From NCBI RefSeq assembly GCF_000955955.1, contig NZ_JYJG01000149.1, forward strand, positions 1 through 47,152: a stretch of 47,152 nucleotides of DNA, in the 5' to 3' direction. The notes beneath the pieces are model-generated. The model saw only the letters and a program-made list of their open reading frames with translations, made no database searches and was not told the DNA's origin. A program made the position numbers and the translations under genes. Shown one piece after another: positions 1-7,558 of this stretch (positions are counted from its first letter, which is position 1; each line of letters starts with the position of its first letter). Source of the DNA: Lentzea aerocolonigenes (GTDB lineage Bacteria; Actinomycetota; Actinomycetes; Mycobacteriales; Pseudonocardiaceae).

Positions 1-658
1 GCGTGGGTCCGCCTGCCGGGTACCGGTAGGTGCCGCTGATCGGGTTCATCGTGACGACGCCGTTGTCGAGACTGACGTGCCGCTCCGGTGAGGCACCGAC
101 GAACGTCCGGTCGCCCGTGTGCAGCACGAATGCCCAGTAGTAGCCGGACTCCCGCGCGCAGAGCCGCCGGAAGAACGAGAGCGCCAGCCCGGCGTGGTAG
201 TCCTCGAACTCCGCCACGAACGACCGCCGGATGACGAAGTTCGCGCCTTCTCCCCGGCCGATCTCGTCCGTGATCACCCGGCGGACGATCTCGGCGTACG
301 CCTCGTCGTCCACGTCGAACCCCGCTCGTGCCGGCCGGAGCGCGTCATCGGGCAGTCTGTCGAGCGCACCGGCTTTGGGCAGCACGGCGTGCTCGCGAAT
401 GTTCATCACCAGCAACGGCGCCTCGTCGTCGACACACGCCAGTCCGCGTTCGGTCAGCTGCCGGAAGGGCACCACCACGAAGGCCTGCGGCCCCGCGGGC
501 GCGTCCGCGTCCGGCAGCGGGACGTCGGCGAGCTCCGGCACCGAGACGACATCGCCCGTGAACACTTCGAGCTGTCCCTGACCGCGAGACCGTGGCCGGT
601 GCACCAGCGCGTAGGGCTGCTCGGGCGAAGCCAGCACCGTGTCCAGCAGATCACTCAT
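1..658 (-). CDS. phzE: PhzE-like aminodeoxyisochorismate (ADIC) synthase, N-terminal part, cut by window edge
   Basis: About 219 N-terminal residues are visible; the gene runs off the left edge. The protein starts [18 protein letters not shown] and carries [14 protein letters not shown] followed by [11 protein letters not shown], a pattern I associate with the chorismate-binding (TrpE-like) half of PhzE. PhzE converts chorismate plus glutamine to 2-amino-2-deoxyisochorismate. The glutaminase half expected in a full PhzE would lie outside the window. The start ATG (656-658) overlaps the stop of the phzD-like gene by 4 nt (ATGA), so the two are translationally coupled. Pairing with PhzD favours an ADIC synthase over anthranilate synthase or salicylate synthase, but the catalytic C-terminal part cannot be checked here. 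Confidence 0.75.
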   Translation of the reverse strand, partial: MSDLLDTVLASPEQPYALVHRPRSRGQGQLEVFTGDVVSVPELADVPLPDADAPAGPQAFVVVPFRQLTERGLACVDDEAPLLVMNIREHAVLPKAGALDRLPDDALRPARAGFDVDDEAYAEIVRRVITDEIGRGEGANFVIRRSFVAEFEDYHAGLALSFFRRLCARESGYYWAFVLHTGDRTFVGASPERHVSLDNGVVTMNPISGTYRYPAGGPT

Positions 659-1278
659 TCCACCAGCTCCTTCGTGCTGAGCACCACGGCGCAGCACCGT
701 GCCGCGTAGTCGAGTGCCATCAGGTGGCGTTCCACGGAGAAGTCCGCCACCGCGTCGGCCACCAGGAACGGCTGGATGTCATGGCTGTACGCGTCCACAG
801 TGGTCATGAGGACACCGATGTGCGCGTAGATTCCGCAGACGACCAGCTGGTCACGGCCGCTGGACCTCATGCGCTCCAGCAGGTCCGAGCGGTGGAAGGC
901 GCTGTAGCGCCACTTGGTGAGCCGCCAGTCCGCCGGACGCGGTGCCAGGACGTCGACGATCTCCCGGTCCGCCGGGTCGACCCGCATGCCGGGCCCCCAG
1001 AAGTCCTTCAGCAGTCCCCTGTCCTCTGTGGACATGCTGCCGGGCTGGGCGGTGTAGGCGATCGGCATTGCCGCCGTACGACAGTGCCCGAGCACGGCGG
1101 CGATGTTGGCCGTGACCTGTTCGGCGAGCTCGGAGGCGAACGGACGGAGGAAGAAGCGCTGCATGTCATGCACCAACAGCACCGCGCGCGACGGGTCCAT
1201 CGTCCACGAGACGCGCCGCTCGGGCAGGTCACCCTGCGTGGGCAGCCGGTACGCGGCGATGTCAGGGATTCCGGTCAT
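655..1278 (-). CDS. phzD: PhzD-like isochorismatase (makes 2,3-dihydro-3-hydroxyanthranilate)
   Basis: A 207-residue protein, the usual PhzD length, beginning [20 protein letters not shown], very close to the PhzD N-terminus. Isochorismatase-fold features are visible: [14 protein letters not shown] with the catalytic Asp, a conserved lysine in [15 protein letters not shown], and the core strand [17 protein letters not shown]. PhzD hydrolyses the vinyl ether of ADIC to give DHHA and pyruvate in the cytosol. It sits directly upstream of, and overlaps, phzE, and follows the StrR-like gene by 30 nt, forming a regulator-phzD-phzE operon. An AAAAGGTG ribosome-binding site precedes the ATG. A DhbB/EntB-type isochorismatase acting on isochorismate is the alternative, but there is no fused carrier domain and the PhzE neighbour argues against it. 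Confidence 0.85.
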   Translation of the reverse strand: MTGIPDIAAYRLPTQGDLPERRVSWTMDPSRAVLLVHDMQRFFLRPFASELAEQVTANIAAVLGHCRTAAMPIAYTAQPGSMSTEDRGLLKDFWGPGMRVDPADREIVDVLAPRPADWRLTKWRYSAFHRSDLLERMRSSGRDQLVVCGIYAHIGVLMTTVDAYSHDIQPFLVADAVADFSVERHLMALDYAARCCAVVLSTKELVE

Positions 1279-1308
1279 GCGGCACCTTTTCGGGTAGAAG
1301 TCGACACG

Positions 1309-2271
1309 TCACGACGCGTGTTCACGCTCGAGGACCTCGGCCAGGCCGCGCCAGCTCATCGCGTTCTGCCTGGCGAACGCCGCCAGGCTGTCGTGGCAAT
1401 GCGCGGGCAGGTGGTCTGCGATCTCGGCCCAGGAGGCCCGCAGTTCCACCTGGAGATGCAGCAGGCGCAGCAGAGCGCGCCCGCGTTGACTGGATCGAAG
1501 GGCGGGATCGTTGCGAAGCCGGCCCAACAGGTCCGCGCAGTCCATCGGCTCGATGGCGCGCCCAGCCGGGCCCGCGGTCCCGGTCCGCGCTCGCGACACC
1601 ACCGGCAGGCCCTGCTCCGAACGCAGTCCGGCGCGGACGGCGCGGACGGTCTCCGGCGACACGCCTGTCGACCGAGCCACCTCACGCAGCGACAGGTGTG
1701 GCTGGTCCAGCAGCAGCTCACGGACGAGCTCGCGGCGCCGGACGCTGTCCGTCGGGCGGGTCCGCCCGTCCCTGCCCACCCTGGCCCCGGACTGGTCGCC
1801 GAGCAGAGTGCGGAGCCGGGCGATCGTCCTCGTCGCCACGCCGGTGATCGCGGCGACTCGCCGGTCCGACCACTGTGGACGATGGCGGAGGAGATGCTCG
1901 GCCGCCGCGCGCAGGTCCGCGCGAGCAAGCGGGAGCGTGGTGCTACTTCTGTTGGCCAGCAACGCGAACACGAACGCATCGACCTCGTCGCAGTCCAGGA
2001 CCTTCGCGGTGATGTGTGACGCACCGCGCAGCCGGGCGGCGTGCAGGCGGTGCCGTCCGTCGACTACCGACATCGTGCCCCGGTGGACCACGACCGGCGG
2101 AAGCTCCTGCTCCGAGACGCGGAGCAGACGGTGCACATGCGCCGGGTTCTCCCCACCGATCCGCACGGGTCGCCCACAGCTCAACGCGTCGACTCGCAGG
2201 CGAACGACTGGATCGATCACCTGGTCGTGGGTGAGGGAGGTGCCCAGCAGCGAAACGGCCTGAACGGACAT
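1309..2271 (-). CDS. StrR-type (ParB-like) pathway-specific transcriptional activator
   Basis: A 320-residue protein with an N-terminal ParB/Srx-like fold: RPVRIGGENPAHVHRLL, then PPVVVHRGTMSVVDGRHRL. A helical region with two HTH-like segments follows, including RRVAAITGVATRTIARLR and LREVARSTGVSPETVRAV. This layout matches the StrR/NovG family of cluster-situated activators of actinomycete antibiotic clusters. It heads the leftward phzD-phzE operon and is divergent from the methyltransferase-amidotransferase pair. It probably activates both directions from the 2272-2534 intergenic region, although I did not find an exact copy of the StrR palindrome there. No catalytic role is expected. Confidence 0.8.
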   Translation of the reverse strand: MSVQAVSLLGTSLTHDQVIDPVVRLRVDALSCGRPVRIGGENPAHVHRLLRVSEQELPPVVVHRGTMSVVDGRHRLHAARLRGASHITAKVLDCDEVDAFVFALLANRSSTTLPLARADLRAAAEHLLRHRPQWSDRRVAAITGVATRTIARLRTLLGDQSGARVGRDGRTRPTDSVRRRELVRELLLDQPHLSLREVARSTGVSPETVRAVRAGLRSEQGLPVVSRARTGTAGPAGRAIEPMDCADLLGRLRNDPALRSSQRGRALLRLLHLQVELRASWAEIADHLPAHCHDSLAAFARQNAMSWRGLAEVLEREHAS

Positions 2272-2435
2272 ACTGCCCTCGATCCATCTCCAGGTGCCGC
2301 CGCGAACGCTTCGAGCCGCGGACGTTGCGCCAATCGTGGAAACAGCGCGACTGTCACCGCAATACGCCGTTTTATGAGGATCCCCGTCGAAAAGACGGAA
2401 TCCCGGGACTCCGCAGTGTCTTCATTGGACAGTCG

Positions 2436-2465
2436 TTGACACGAAGCCCGGAACCTCACTACAAC
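2436..2465 (+). promoter_or_regulatory. Putative sigma-70-like promoter for the methyltransferase-amidotransferase operon
   Basis: TTGACA at 2436-2441 and TACAAC at 2460-2465 are separated by 18 nt, inside the 263-nt divergent intergenic region, about 70 nt upstream of the GTG start at 2535. The -35 is a perfect consensus; the -10 keeps the key T and two A positions. No start-site data exist, so this is a prediction. Confidence 0.4.
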
Positions 2466-2534
2466 CGCAGCAGCAAAGCGATTCCGGAACACGAGTTCCA
2501 GTCGCGCGACAGCGCCGGTTGAAAGGTCTGGACT

Positions 2535-3539
2535 GTGGAAACGAACTTGCCGGCGGCGCAGCGCGCGGTCGAGATGATCACTGGCGGCTGGCGTGCACAA
2601 TGTCTCTACACCGCGGTAAAACTCGGCATTCCGGACCTGGTGGCGTCCGGCCGGAACACCGATGCCGCACTGGCCGAGGCGACCGGCGCCGAGGAAGAGG
2701 GAATTCACCGGCTGATGCGTCTGCTGGTGGCCGTGGAGGTGTTCACGGGAGACGGCACCACCGGTTACGAGAACACTCCCGTGAGTACCGTTCTGACCGA
2801 TACTTCCGACTCGCTGCGGAACATGTGCCTGCTCTACGGAGAAGAGTTCTACACAGCGTGGGCGCACGCCGCGGAGTCCATCTCCACGCTCACCGCGGGG
2901 TTCGAGATCGCGTTCGGTGAGCCGCTGTACCAGTACCTCGGTCACCGCGAGGACGTGAGCGAACGGTTCCAGCTCGCGATGAAGGCCGACAACCTCTTCT
3001 TCGACCACGTTCCGGACGTGATCAAGCTGTCCGGCAGCACGTTCGTCGACGTGGGAGCAGGTCCCGGCCAGCTCACCGCCGCGATCCTCGCCGCGGTGCC
3101 GGACGCGCGGGCGAAGGTCATGGACCGCGAGCACGTGATCCCGGTGGCCCGCGCGAACCTCGCCTCCTCCGTGGGGCTCGATCGGGTGGAGCTCACAGCA
3201 GGCGACATGACCGAGGCGGTTCCCGCCGGCGGCGATGTGTACTTCCTGTGCCGGGTGCTGGCCGGGTGGAGTGATGACGCCGTCGTCGGGGTGTTCGAGA
3301 ACTGCCGCGCCGCGATGGCGGGCCCGTCGTCCCGGCTGGTGGTGCTCGAACGCCTGGTGGCCGACGAGAAGCCCACCATGCTGCCCTCGTTGTGGGATCT
3401 GCACCTGCTGATGACCAACGGCGGCAGGCATCGGACCCTCGAGCGGTACACCACTTTGCTGGCCAGAGCAGGACTTCAGGTGGAAGAGGTCGCGGAACTC
3501 CCGTCCGAGACCACCGCGATCATCGCCGCTGCCAGGTAG
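2535..3539 (+). CDS. PhzM-like SAM-dependent methyltransferase
   Basis: A 334-residue protein, the same length as PhzM of Pseudomonas aeruginosa. Similarity is recognisable along its length: AAQRAVEMITGGWRAQCLY at the N-terminus, GIHRLMRLLVAVEVF in the dimerisation/wHTH region, LLYGEEFYTAWAHAAES, the SAM-binding motif FVDVGAGPGQLTAAIL, and the C-terminal ELPSETTAIIAAAR. PhzM N-methylates phenazine-1-carboxylate; the wider family comprises plant-type O-methyltransferases acting on small aromatics. The start is GTG at 2535. It is followed after 10 nt by the amidotransferase gene, so they form one operon. The likely substrate is the DHHA-derived aryl unit or a product built on it; N- versus O-methylation cannot be told from sequence. 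Confidence 0.75.
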   Translation: METNLPAAQRAVEMITGGWRAQCLYTAVKLGIPDLVASGRNTDAALAEATGAEEEGIHRLMRLLVAVEVFTGDGTTGYENTPVSTVLTDTSDSLRNMCLLYGEEFYTAWAHAAESISTLTAGFEIAFGEPLYQYLGHREDVSERFQLAMKADNLFFDHVPDVIKLSGSTFVDVGAGPGQLTAAILAAVPDARAKVMDREHVIPVARANLASSVGLDRVELTAGDMTEAVPAGGDVYFLCRVLAGWSDDAVVGVFENCRAAMAGPSSRLVVLERLVADEKPTMLPSLWDLHLLMTNGGRHRTLERYTTLLARAGLQVEEVAELPSETTAIIAAAR

Positions 3540-3549
3540 GAGATCGCGC

Positions 3550-5391
3550 ATGTGCGGCATCACCGGATGGGTGGCCTTCGACGCGGACCTCACGTCGCGG
3601 CAGGACGTGGTGGCCGCGATGACCGCGACCATGGCCCTGCGTGGACCGGACGACTCCGGGACGTGGATCCGCAGGCACGTGGCGCTGGGCCACCGGCGGC
3701 TCGCGATCATCGACCGGTCCGGCGGCGTACAGCCGATGGTGGTGAGCACGCCGGCAGGCTCGGTCGCGCTGGTGTACAGCGGCGAGGCGTACAACTTCAC
3801 CGAGTTGCGGCGCGAACTGGAAGGTCGTGGACACCGGTTCCGCACCGGCAGCGACACCGAAGTCGTGCTCAACGGCTACCTGGAGTGGGGTGACGCCGTC
3901 GCCGAACGTCTCAACGGGATGTTCGCGTTCGCGGTGTGGGACGAGCGGGACGAGAAGCTGGTGCTGGTCAGGGATCGGCTCGGCGTCAAGCCGCTTTACT
4001 ACTACCCCACCCGGGACGGTGTGCTCTTCGGCTCGGAACCCAAGGCGATCCTCGCCAACCCCGCGGTGCCCAGAGCCGTCGACCTCGACGGCCTGCGCGA
4101 GCTCGTGTCGTTCACCATGACGCCCGGTTGGGCGCTGTGGCGGGGGATGCGGGAGGTCGCTCCGGGCACGATCATCACCGTCGACCGCAACGGGCTGCGC
4201 GAACGAACCTATTGGCGTCTGGAAACCCGCGCGCATCCGGACAGCCTCGGCTCCACGACCGAGGCGGTGCGCGGACTGCTGACCGACATCGTCGACCGGC
4301 AGCTGGTCGCGGACGTGCCGCGCTGCGTACTGCTGTCGGGCGGGTTGGACTCCAGCGTCATCACCGCGCTCGCCGCCACCCGTGTCGGCACGCAGGGTGA
4401 GAAACTCCAGACGTTCTCGGTCGACTTCGCGGACAGGGAGCAGACCTTCCGCGCCGACACGGCTCGCGACACCCCCGACACGCCGTTCATCCGCGACGTC
4501 GTGGCAGAGGTCGGTCAGCAGCACGAGTTCGTCACGCTCGACGCGGACATGTTGAGCCGAACGGAGTTGCGACGAGCGGTCATTCGCGCTCGTGACCTGC
4601 CCATCGGCTTCGGCGAGATGGACACCTCTCTGTACCTGCTGTTCGACGCCATCCGCCGGAGCTCGACCGTCGCGCTGTCAGGCGAGTCCGCCGACGAGGT
4701 GTTCGGTGGTTACCGCTGGTTCCACGACCCCGCTTCGGTGAGCGGGAACAACTTCCCGTGGCTGGTCTACCCCAGCGCGATGAGCGGGGACCGGGCCGCG
4801 GTGATGGCGCCGGACCTGCGCAAGTCGCTGGACGTGAACACGTACGTTGCCGACCAGTACGCGACCGCGGTCAGCCAGGTCGGGCACCTACCCGGTGACG
4901 ACCCCGTCGAACGCCGGATGCGCACCGTCTCGCACCTCCACCTGACGCGGTTCATCCGGATGATGCTGGACCGCAAGGACAGGATCTCCATGGCGGTCGG
5001 TCTCGAAGTCCGCGTGCCGTTCTGCGACCACCGTCTCGTCGAGTACGTCTACAACGCCCCGTGGGCCATGAAGTCCTTCGACGGGCGGGAGAAGAGCCTG
5101 CTCCGGCACGCCACCGCGGACCTGCTGCCCGCCTCGGTGCGCGACCGGCTCAAGGCCGCCTATCCGTCCACTCAGGACTCGTCCTACAACACTGCGATCC
5201 AGCGGCAGGCCGCGGACGTGCTGGCCGACCGCAACCACCCGGCGCTGGAACTGGTCGACCAGGAGTGGCTCACGGAAGCCATCGGCCGTGACCCCTCGCA
5301 GATGTCGCCGAACGTGCGACGCGGCATCGACCGGGTCCTGGACCTGTACCACTGGTTCGACCTGTATCGGCCCTCGCTCACGCTCCGCTGA
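3550..5391 (+). CDS. Asparagine-synthetase-type glutamine-dependent amidotransferase (AsnB/PhzH-like)
   Basis: A 613-residue protein with the class II glutaminase N-terminus MCGITGWVAF (Cys2 nucleophile after Met removal), substrate motifs ALGHRRLAIID and VYSGEAYNF, and the synthetase-domain pyrophosphate loop VLLSGGLDSSVITAL. It ends without extra domains, the usual length for AsnB and close to PhzH. AsnB-family proteins adenylate a carboxylate and transfer ammonia from glutamine to give a carboxamide. Within clusters they amidate products, for example PhzH making phenazine-1-carboxamide. Placement 10 nt after a PhzM-like gene and opposite phzDE suggests it amidates the pathway's aryl acid or released acid. 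A primary asparagine synthetase co-opted into the cluster is less likely. Confidence 0.85.
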   Translation: MCGITGWVAFDADLTSRQDVVAAMTATMALRGPDDSGTWIRRHVALGHRRLAIIDRSGGVQPMVVSTPAGSVALVYSGEAYNFTELRRELEGRGHRFRTGSDTEVVLNGYLEWGDAVAERLNGMFAFAVWDERDEKLVLVRDRLGVKPLYYYPTRDGVLFGSEPKAILANPAVPRAVDLDGLRELVSFTMTPGWALWRGMREVAPGTIITVDRNGLRERTYWRLETRAHPDSLGSTTEAVRGLLTDIVDRQLVADVPRCVLLSGGLDSSVITALAATRVGTQGEKLQTFSVDFADREQTFRADTARDTPDTPFIRDVVAEVGQQHEFVTLDADMLSRTELRRAVIRARDLPIGFGEMDTSLYLLFDAIRRSSTVALSGESADEVFGGYRWFHDPASVSGNNFPWLVYPSAMSGDRAAVMAPDLRKSLDVNTYVADQYATAVSQVGHLPGDDPVERRMRTVSHLHLTRFIRMMLDRKDRISMAVGLEVRVPFCDHRLVEYVYNAPWAMKSFDGREKSLLRHATADLLPASVRDRLKAAYPSTQDSSYNTAIQRQAADVLADRNHPALELVDQEWLTEAIGRDPSQMSPNVRRGIDRVLDLYHWFDLYRPSLTLR

Positions 5392-5659
5392 ATCTTCGGC
5401 CGCCCGGCTCACGCTGGGTTCAGCCGATCTGTTGACCAGCGGTCGGCGTCGTCGGCGACACGACGCACGAGCTGCAGAAGATCGAGACCAGCATGGAGGT
5501 GCCAAGCCAGAACCTCGCCACCAAGGTCCACTTCCTTTGACCTGTCCCTGCGCGTCGGCGAGCAACAGGCCGGCGCGGCAGGCCGAACCATCATCTGCAC
5601 TCGGAAACCTGGTCAGGGTCAGCTGATCCAGGCTCCAATCCAGACAGGACTGAACTCTC

Positions 5660-5956
5660 GTGATCAAGAAATTTGCGCTTGGCCTCACGGCCGGAATGGT
5701 TCTCGCCGCCTCGCTCGCAGGACTGGCGGCGGTTCCCGCGACGGCAGCCGGCAACCCCTGTGGGGACCGCGGCTTCTGGTGCAAGGAGATGTGGAAGGAA
5801 CCGGAGATCACCTTCAAGGACAAGGCCAAGGCTCAGGCCGCGCTGCGCACGGTCCAAGCCAACTGCAACAAGGAAGGCGGAACGGTCGTCCGGGCCTTCG
5901 TCGACCCGCGCGGCGACGAGTGGGAGCCTGTGGTGTTCTGCCGCCTCCCGCGCTGA
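5660..5956 (+). CDS. Small secreted cysteine-rich protein (C-pair microprotein A)
   Basis: A 98-residue protein with a classical signal peptide (MIKKFALGLTAGMVLAASLA, cleavage near ATAAG) and a mature chain of about 68 residues with four cysteines: NPCGDRGFWC near the N-terminus, then a pair separated by 24 residues, from QANCNKEGGT to VVFC. It starts at GTG 5660. No enzymatic motif is visible. The C-terminal Cys-pair segment matches the protein at 23831-24094 with identical spacing (C-x-K-x2-G-T-x4-F/L-V-D-x11-C), so the two form a family. It stands alone between the amidotransferase and the flavoprotein operon, an odd place for a non-biosynthetic gene. Function unknown. Confidence 0.7.
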   Translation: MIKKFALGLTAGMVLAASLAGLAAVPATAAGNPCGDRGFWCKEMWKEPEITFKDKAKAQAALRTVQANCNKEGGTVVRAFVDPRGDEWEPVVFCRLPR

Positions 5957-5990
5957 CCGGCGCGCGTTGGGCGTTCACCGTTCGAGGTGA

Positions 5991-6026
5991 CCGAAAGGCG
6001 CGTTCGCGCGCGAACGTGCCTTTCGG
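5991..6026. terminator. 36-bp near-perfect palindrome, likely terminator or dispersed intergenic repeat
   Basis: The left arm CCGAAAGGCGCGTTCGCG and right arm CGCGAACGTGCCTTTCGG pair at 17 of 18 positions. It begins 34 nt after the stop of the small secreted protein, consistent with factor-independent termination, although no T-run follows, as is common in high-GC actinomycetes. Confidence 0.6.
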
Positions 6027-6552
6027 GCCGACTCACCAGCTCCTCCATCCAGAACAGCGCGAGCGACCTCGGCATCGGACACGCCCGCTCACGCAGGAAC
6101 CGCTCGTCCCGGTGGAGCCGAACGGCGTGGTCTCGTTGTGCACCACCCATCCGCGTGCATACCTGCGGTCCGTGGAGCGTGCGTTCGGAGGCGATCAGAG
6201 GCGGTGACAACGCGGCTGCTCGCGGCCGTGGACCGATCATCAACGTGCGTCAGGCAATCGCTCGACAGCGCCCTCGACGACGAGGGTCTTCGCCGCGCCT
6301 CGGCCAGGACAGCTTCCCAGCGATCTCGCCTTCTCGGATGAGCACAACGCGTGGTGGCCATGACGTCCGGCTTCCACCTGCACCACAAAGCGAAAGTTGA
6401 CCAGACTTCTTCTCATCCACCTCAGCGAAGAGCGAACTCAATTCTTCGCCCACGAGGCCTCGCCCACCTGCCAGAAGAACAGCCGAACGATCCGGGCCGG
6501 CACCCGCCCCGACGCAGTGCGCCTGCCACGGTGCCCAACACCACACCCTTAT

Positions 6553-6567
6553 TGATATCGATTTTCA
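6553..6567. promoter_or_regulatory. AT-rich site resembling a Zur-type operator
   Basis: TGATATCGATTTTCA lies 52 nt upstream of the flavoprotein start. It agrees at 12 of 15 positions with TGAAAATGATTTTCA, my recollection of the streptomycete Zur box; the right half-site is perfect and the left is weak. It could equally be a chance match in an AT-rich promoter. Confidence 0.25.
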
Positions 6568-6619
6568 TTCCCGATACGTTTGTTCCGGTTGGATCAGGGA
6601 CGACAGGGAGACCAAGCGG

Positions 6620-7558
6620 ATGCACGACGTCATCGTCATCGGGGCAGGGCCGGCCGGACTGAACGCGGCTCTGGTACTGGGCCGCCAGCAGCGCAGGACA
6701 CTCGTGCTCGACAGCGGCCGTCCGCGCAACAGCCCGGCGGACGAGATGCACATGTACCTCAGCAGGGACGGCATCTCCCCGGCCGAGTTCCGCGCGATCG
6801 GCCGAGGTGAACTGGACGCCTACGAGACGGTGGAGCTGCGTGCGGCGGAGGTGACGGCGGTCAAGGCCGTCGAGGGCGGGTTCGAGGTCCGGCTGGCGGA
6901 CGGCACCGGGGAGCAGGCGCGCAAGATCCTGCTCGCGACCGGTCAGGTGGACGCCTTCCCCGCAGTCGGCGGGCTCGTGGAGCGGTTCGGCAAGAGCGTG
7001 TTCCACTGCCCGTTCTGCCACGGTTTCGAAGCCAGGAACAAGCCACTCGCCGTGCTGGGCGGCGACTTCGTCAGCGCGATCCTGTCGCTCTACCTCGCGG
7101 ACCGGTTCAGCACCGATGTCGTGCTGTGCACCAACGGCCAGGCCACGTTGCCGGAGGAGCTCACCCAGAAGTTGCGCGATGGGGGCGTGGCACTGCGGGA
7201 GGAGCCGGTCGCCTCGGTCGAGGGTGAGCTCGACGACCTCACCGTCGTCTTCGGCGACGGCACGCGACTGCACCGCGGCGCACTGTTCCACAAGACCGCC
7301 ACGAAGCAGCACTCCGCGCTCGCCGCCGACCTGGCTTGTGAGCGGTTCGAGGACGGCTGCGTGCGCATCGACGAGTTCGGGCAGACCTCGGTGCCCGGCG
7401 TGTTCGCCGCCGGTGACCTCGCCCGGCAGGCCGCGTTCCCCGAAGCGCTGACCTTCGTGATCCTCGGGGCCGCCGACGGCGCGCGAGCCGCGATCAAAAT
7501 CGACAACGAGCTGTTCCGCGCGGACGCGGGCATCACGCCTGCGGCGGTCCGGCAGTGA
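6620..7558 (+). CDS. Thioredoxin-reductase-like FAD-dependent dithiol oxidoreductase
   Basis: A 312-residue protein with an N-terminal FAD-binding motif (DVIVIGAGPAGLNAALVL), a CPFC redox pair in FHCPFCHGFE near residue 132, and the C-terminal FAD motif GVFAAGDLARQAAFPEA. This is the TrxR-like family that includes cluster enzymes such as HlmI and GliT, which oxidise dithiols to disulfides. The second nucleotide-binding loop reads LAVLGGDFVSA rather than the usual GGGxxAxE, hinting at oxidase rather than NADPH-reductase chemistry; that is inference. It overlaps the next gene by 4 nt (GTGA). In this Cys-using pathway it may oxidise a thiol or thiazoline intermediate, or protect the host. Confidence 0.75.
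   Translation: MHDVIVIGAGPAGLNAALVLGRQQRRTLVLDSGRPRNSPADEMHMYLSRDGISPAEFRAIGRGELDAYETVELRAAEVTAVKAVEGGFEVRLADGTGEQARKILLATGQVDAFPAVGGLVERFGKSVFHCPFCHGFEARNKPLAVLGGDFVSAILSLYLADRFSTDVVLCTNGQATLPEELTQKLRDGGVALREEPVASVEGELDDLTVVFGDGTRLHRGALFHKTATKQHSALAADLACERFEDGCVRIDEFGQTSVPGVFAAGDLARQAAFPEALTFVILGAADGARAAIKIDNELFRADAGITPAAVRQ

Larger units (their letters stand above)
5957..6619. other. 663-nt intergenic region without a convincing gene
   Basis: It holds the 36-bp palindrome at 5991-6026 and, at its right end, an AT-rich stretch (about 6535-6600) that must contain the promoter of the 6620 operon. Open frames on both strands in between have no recognisable motifs, signal peptides or good ribosome-binding sites. 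Confidence 0.5.

Noticed and set aside
2272..2534. A StrR-family operator (GTTCGACTG-n11-CAGTCGAAC type)
   Set aside because: Only partial resemblances such as TTCCAGTCGCGCGACAG were found; no convincing palindrome of the expected spacing.
2217..3872. A 551-codon open frame on the - strand
   Set aside because: Shadow of the methyltransferase and amidotransferase genes, which have clear family motifs on the other strand.
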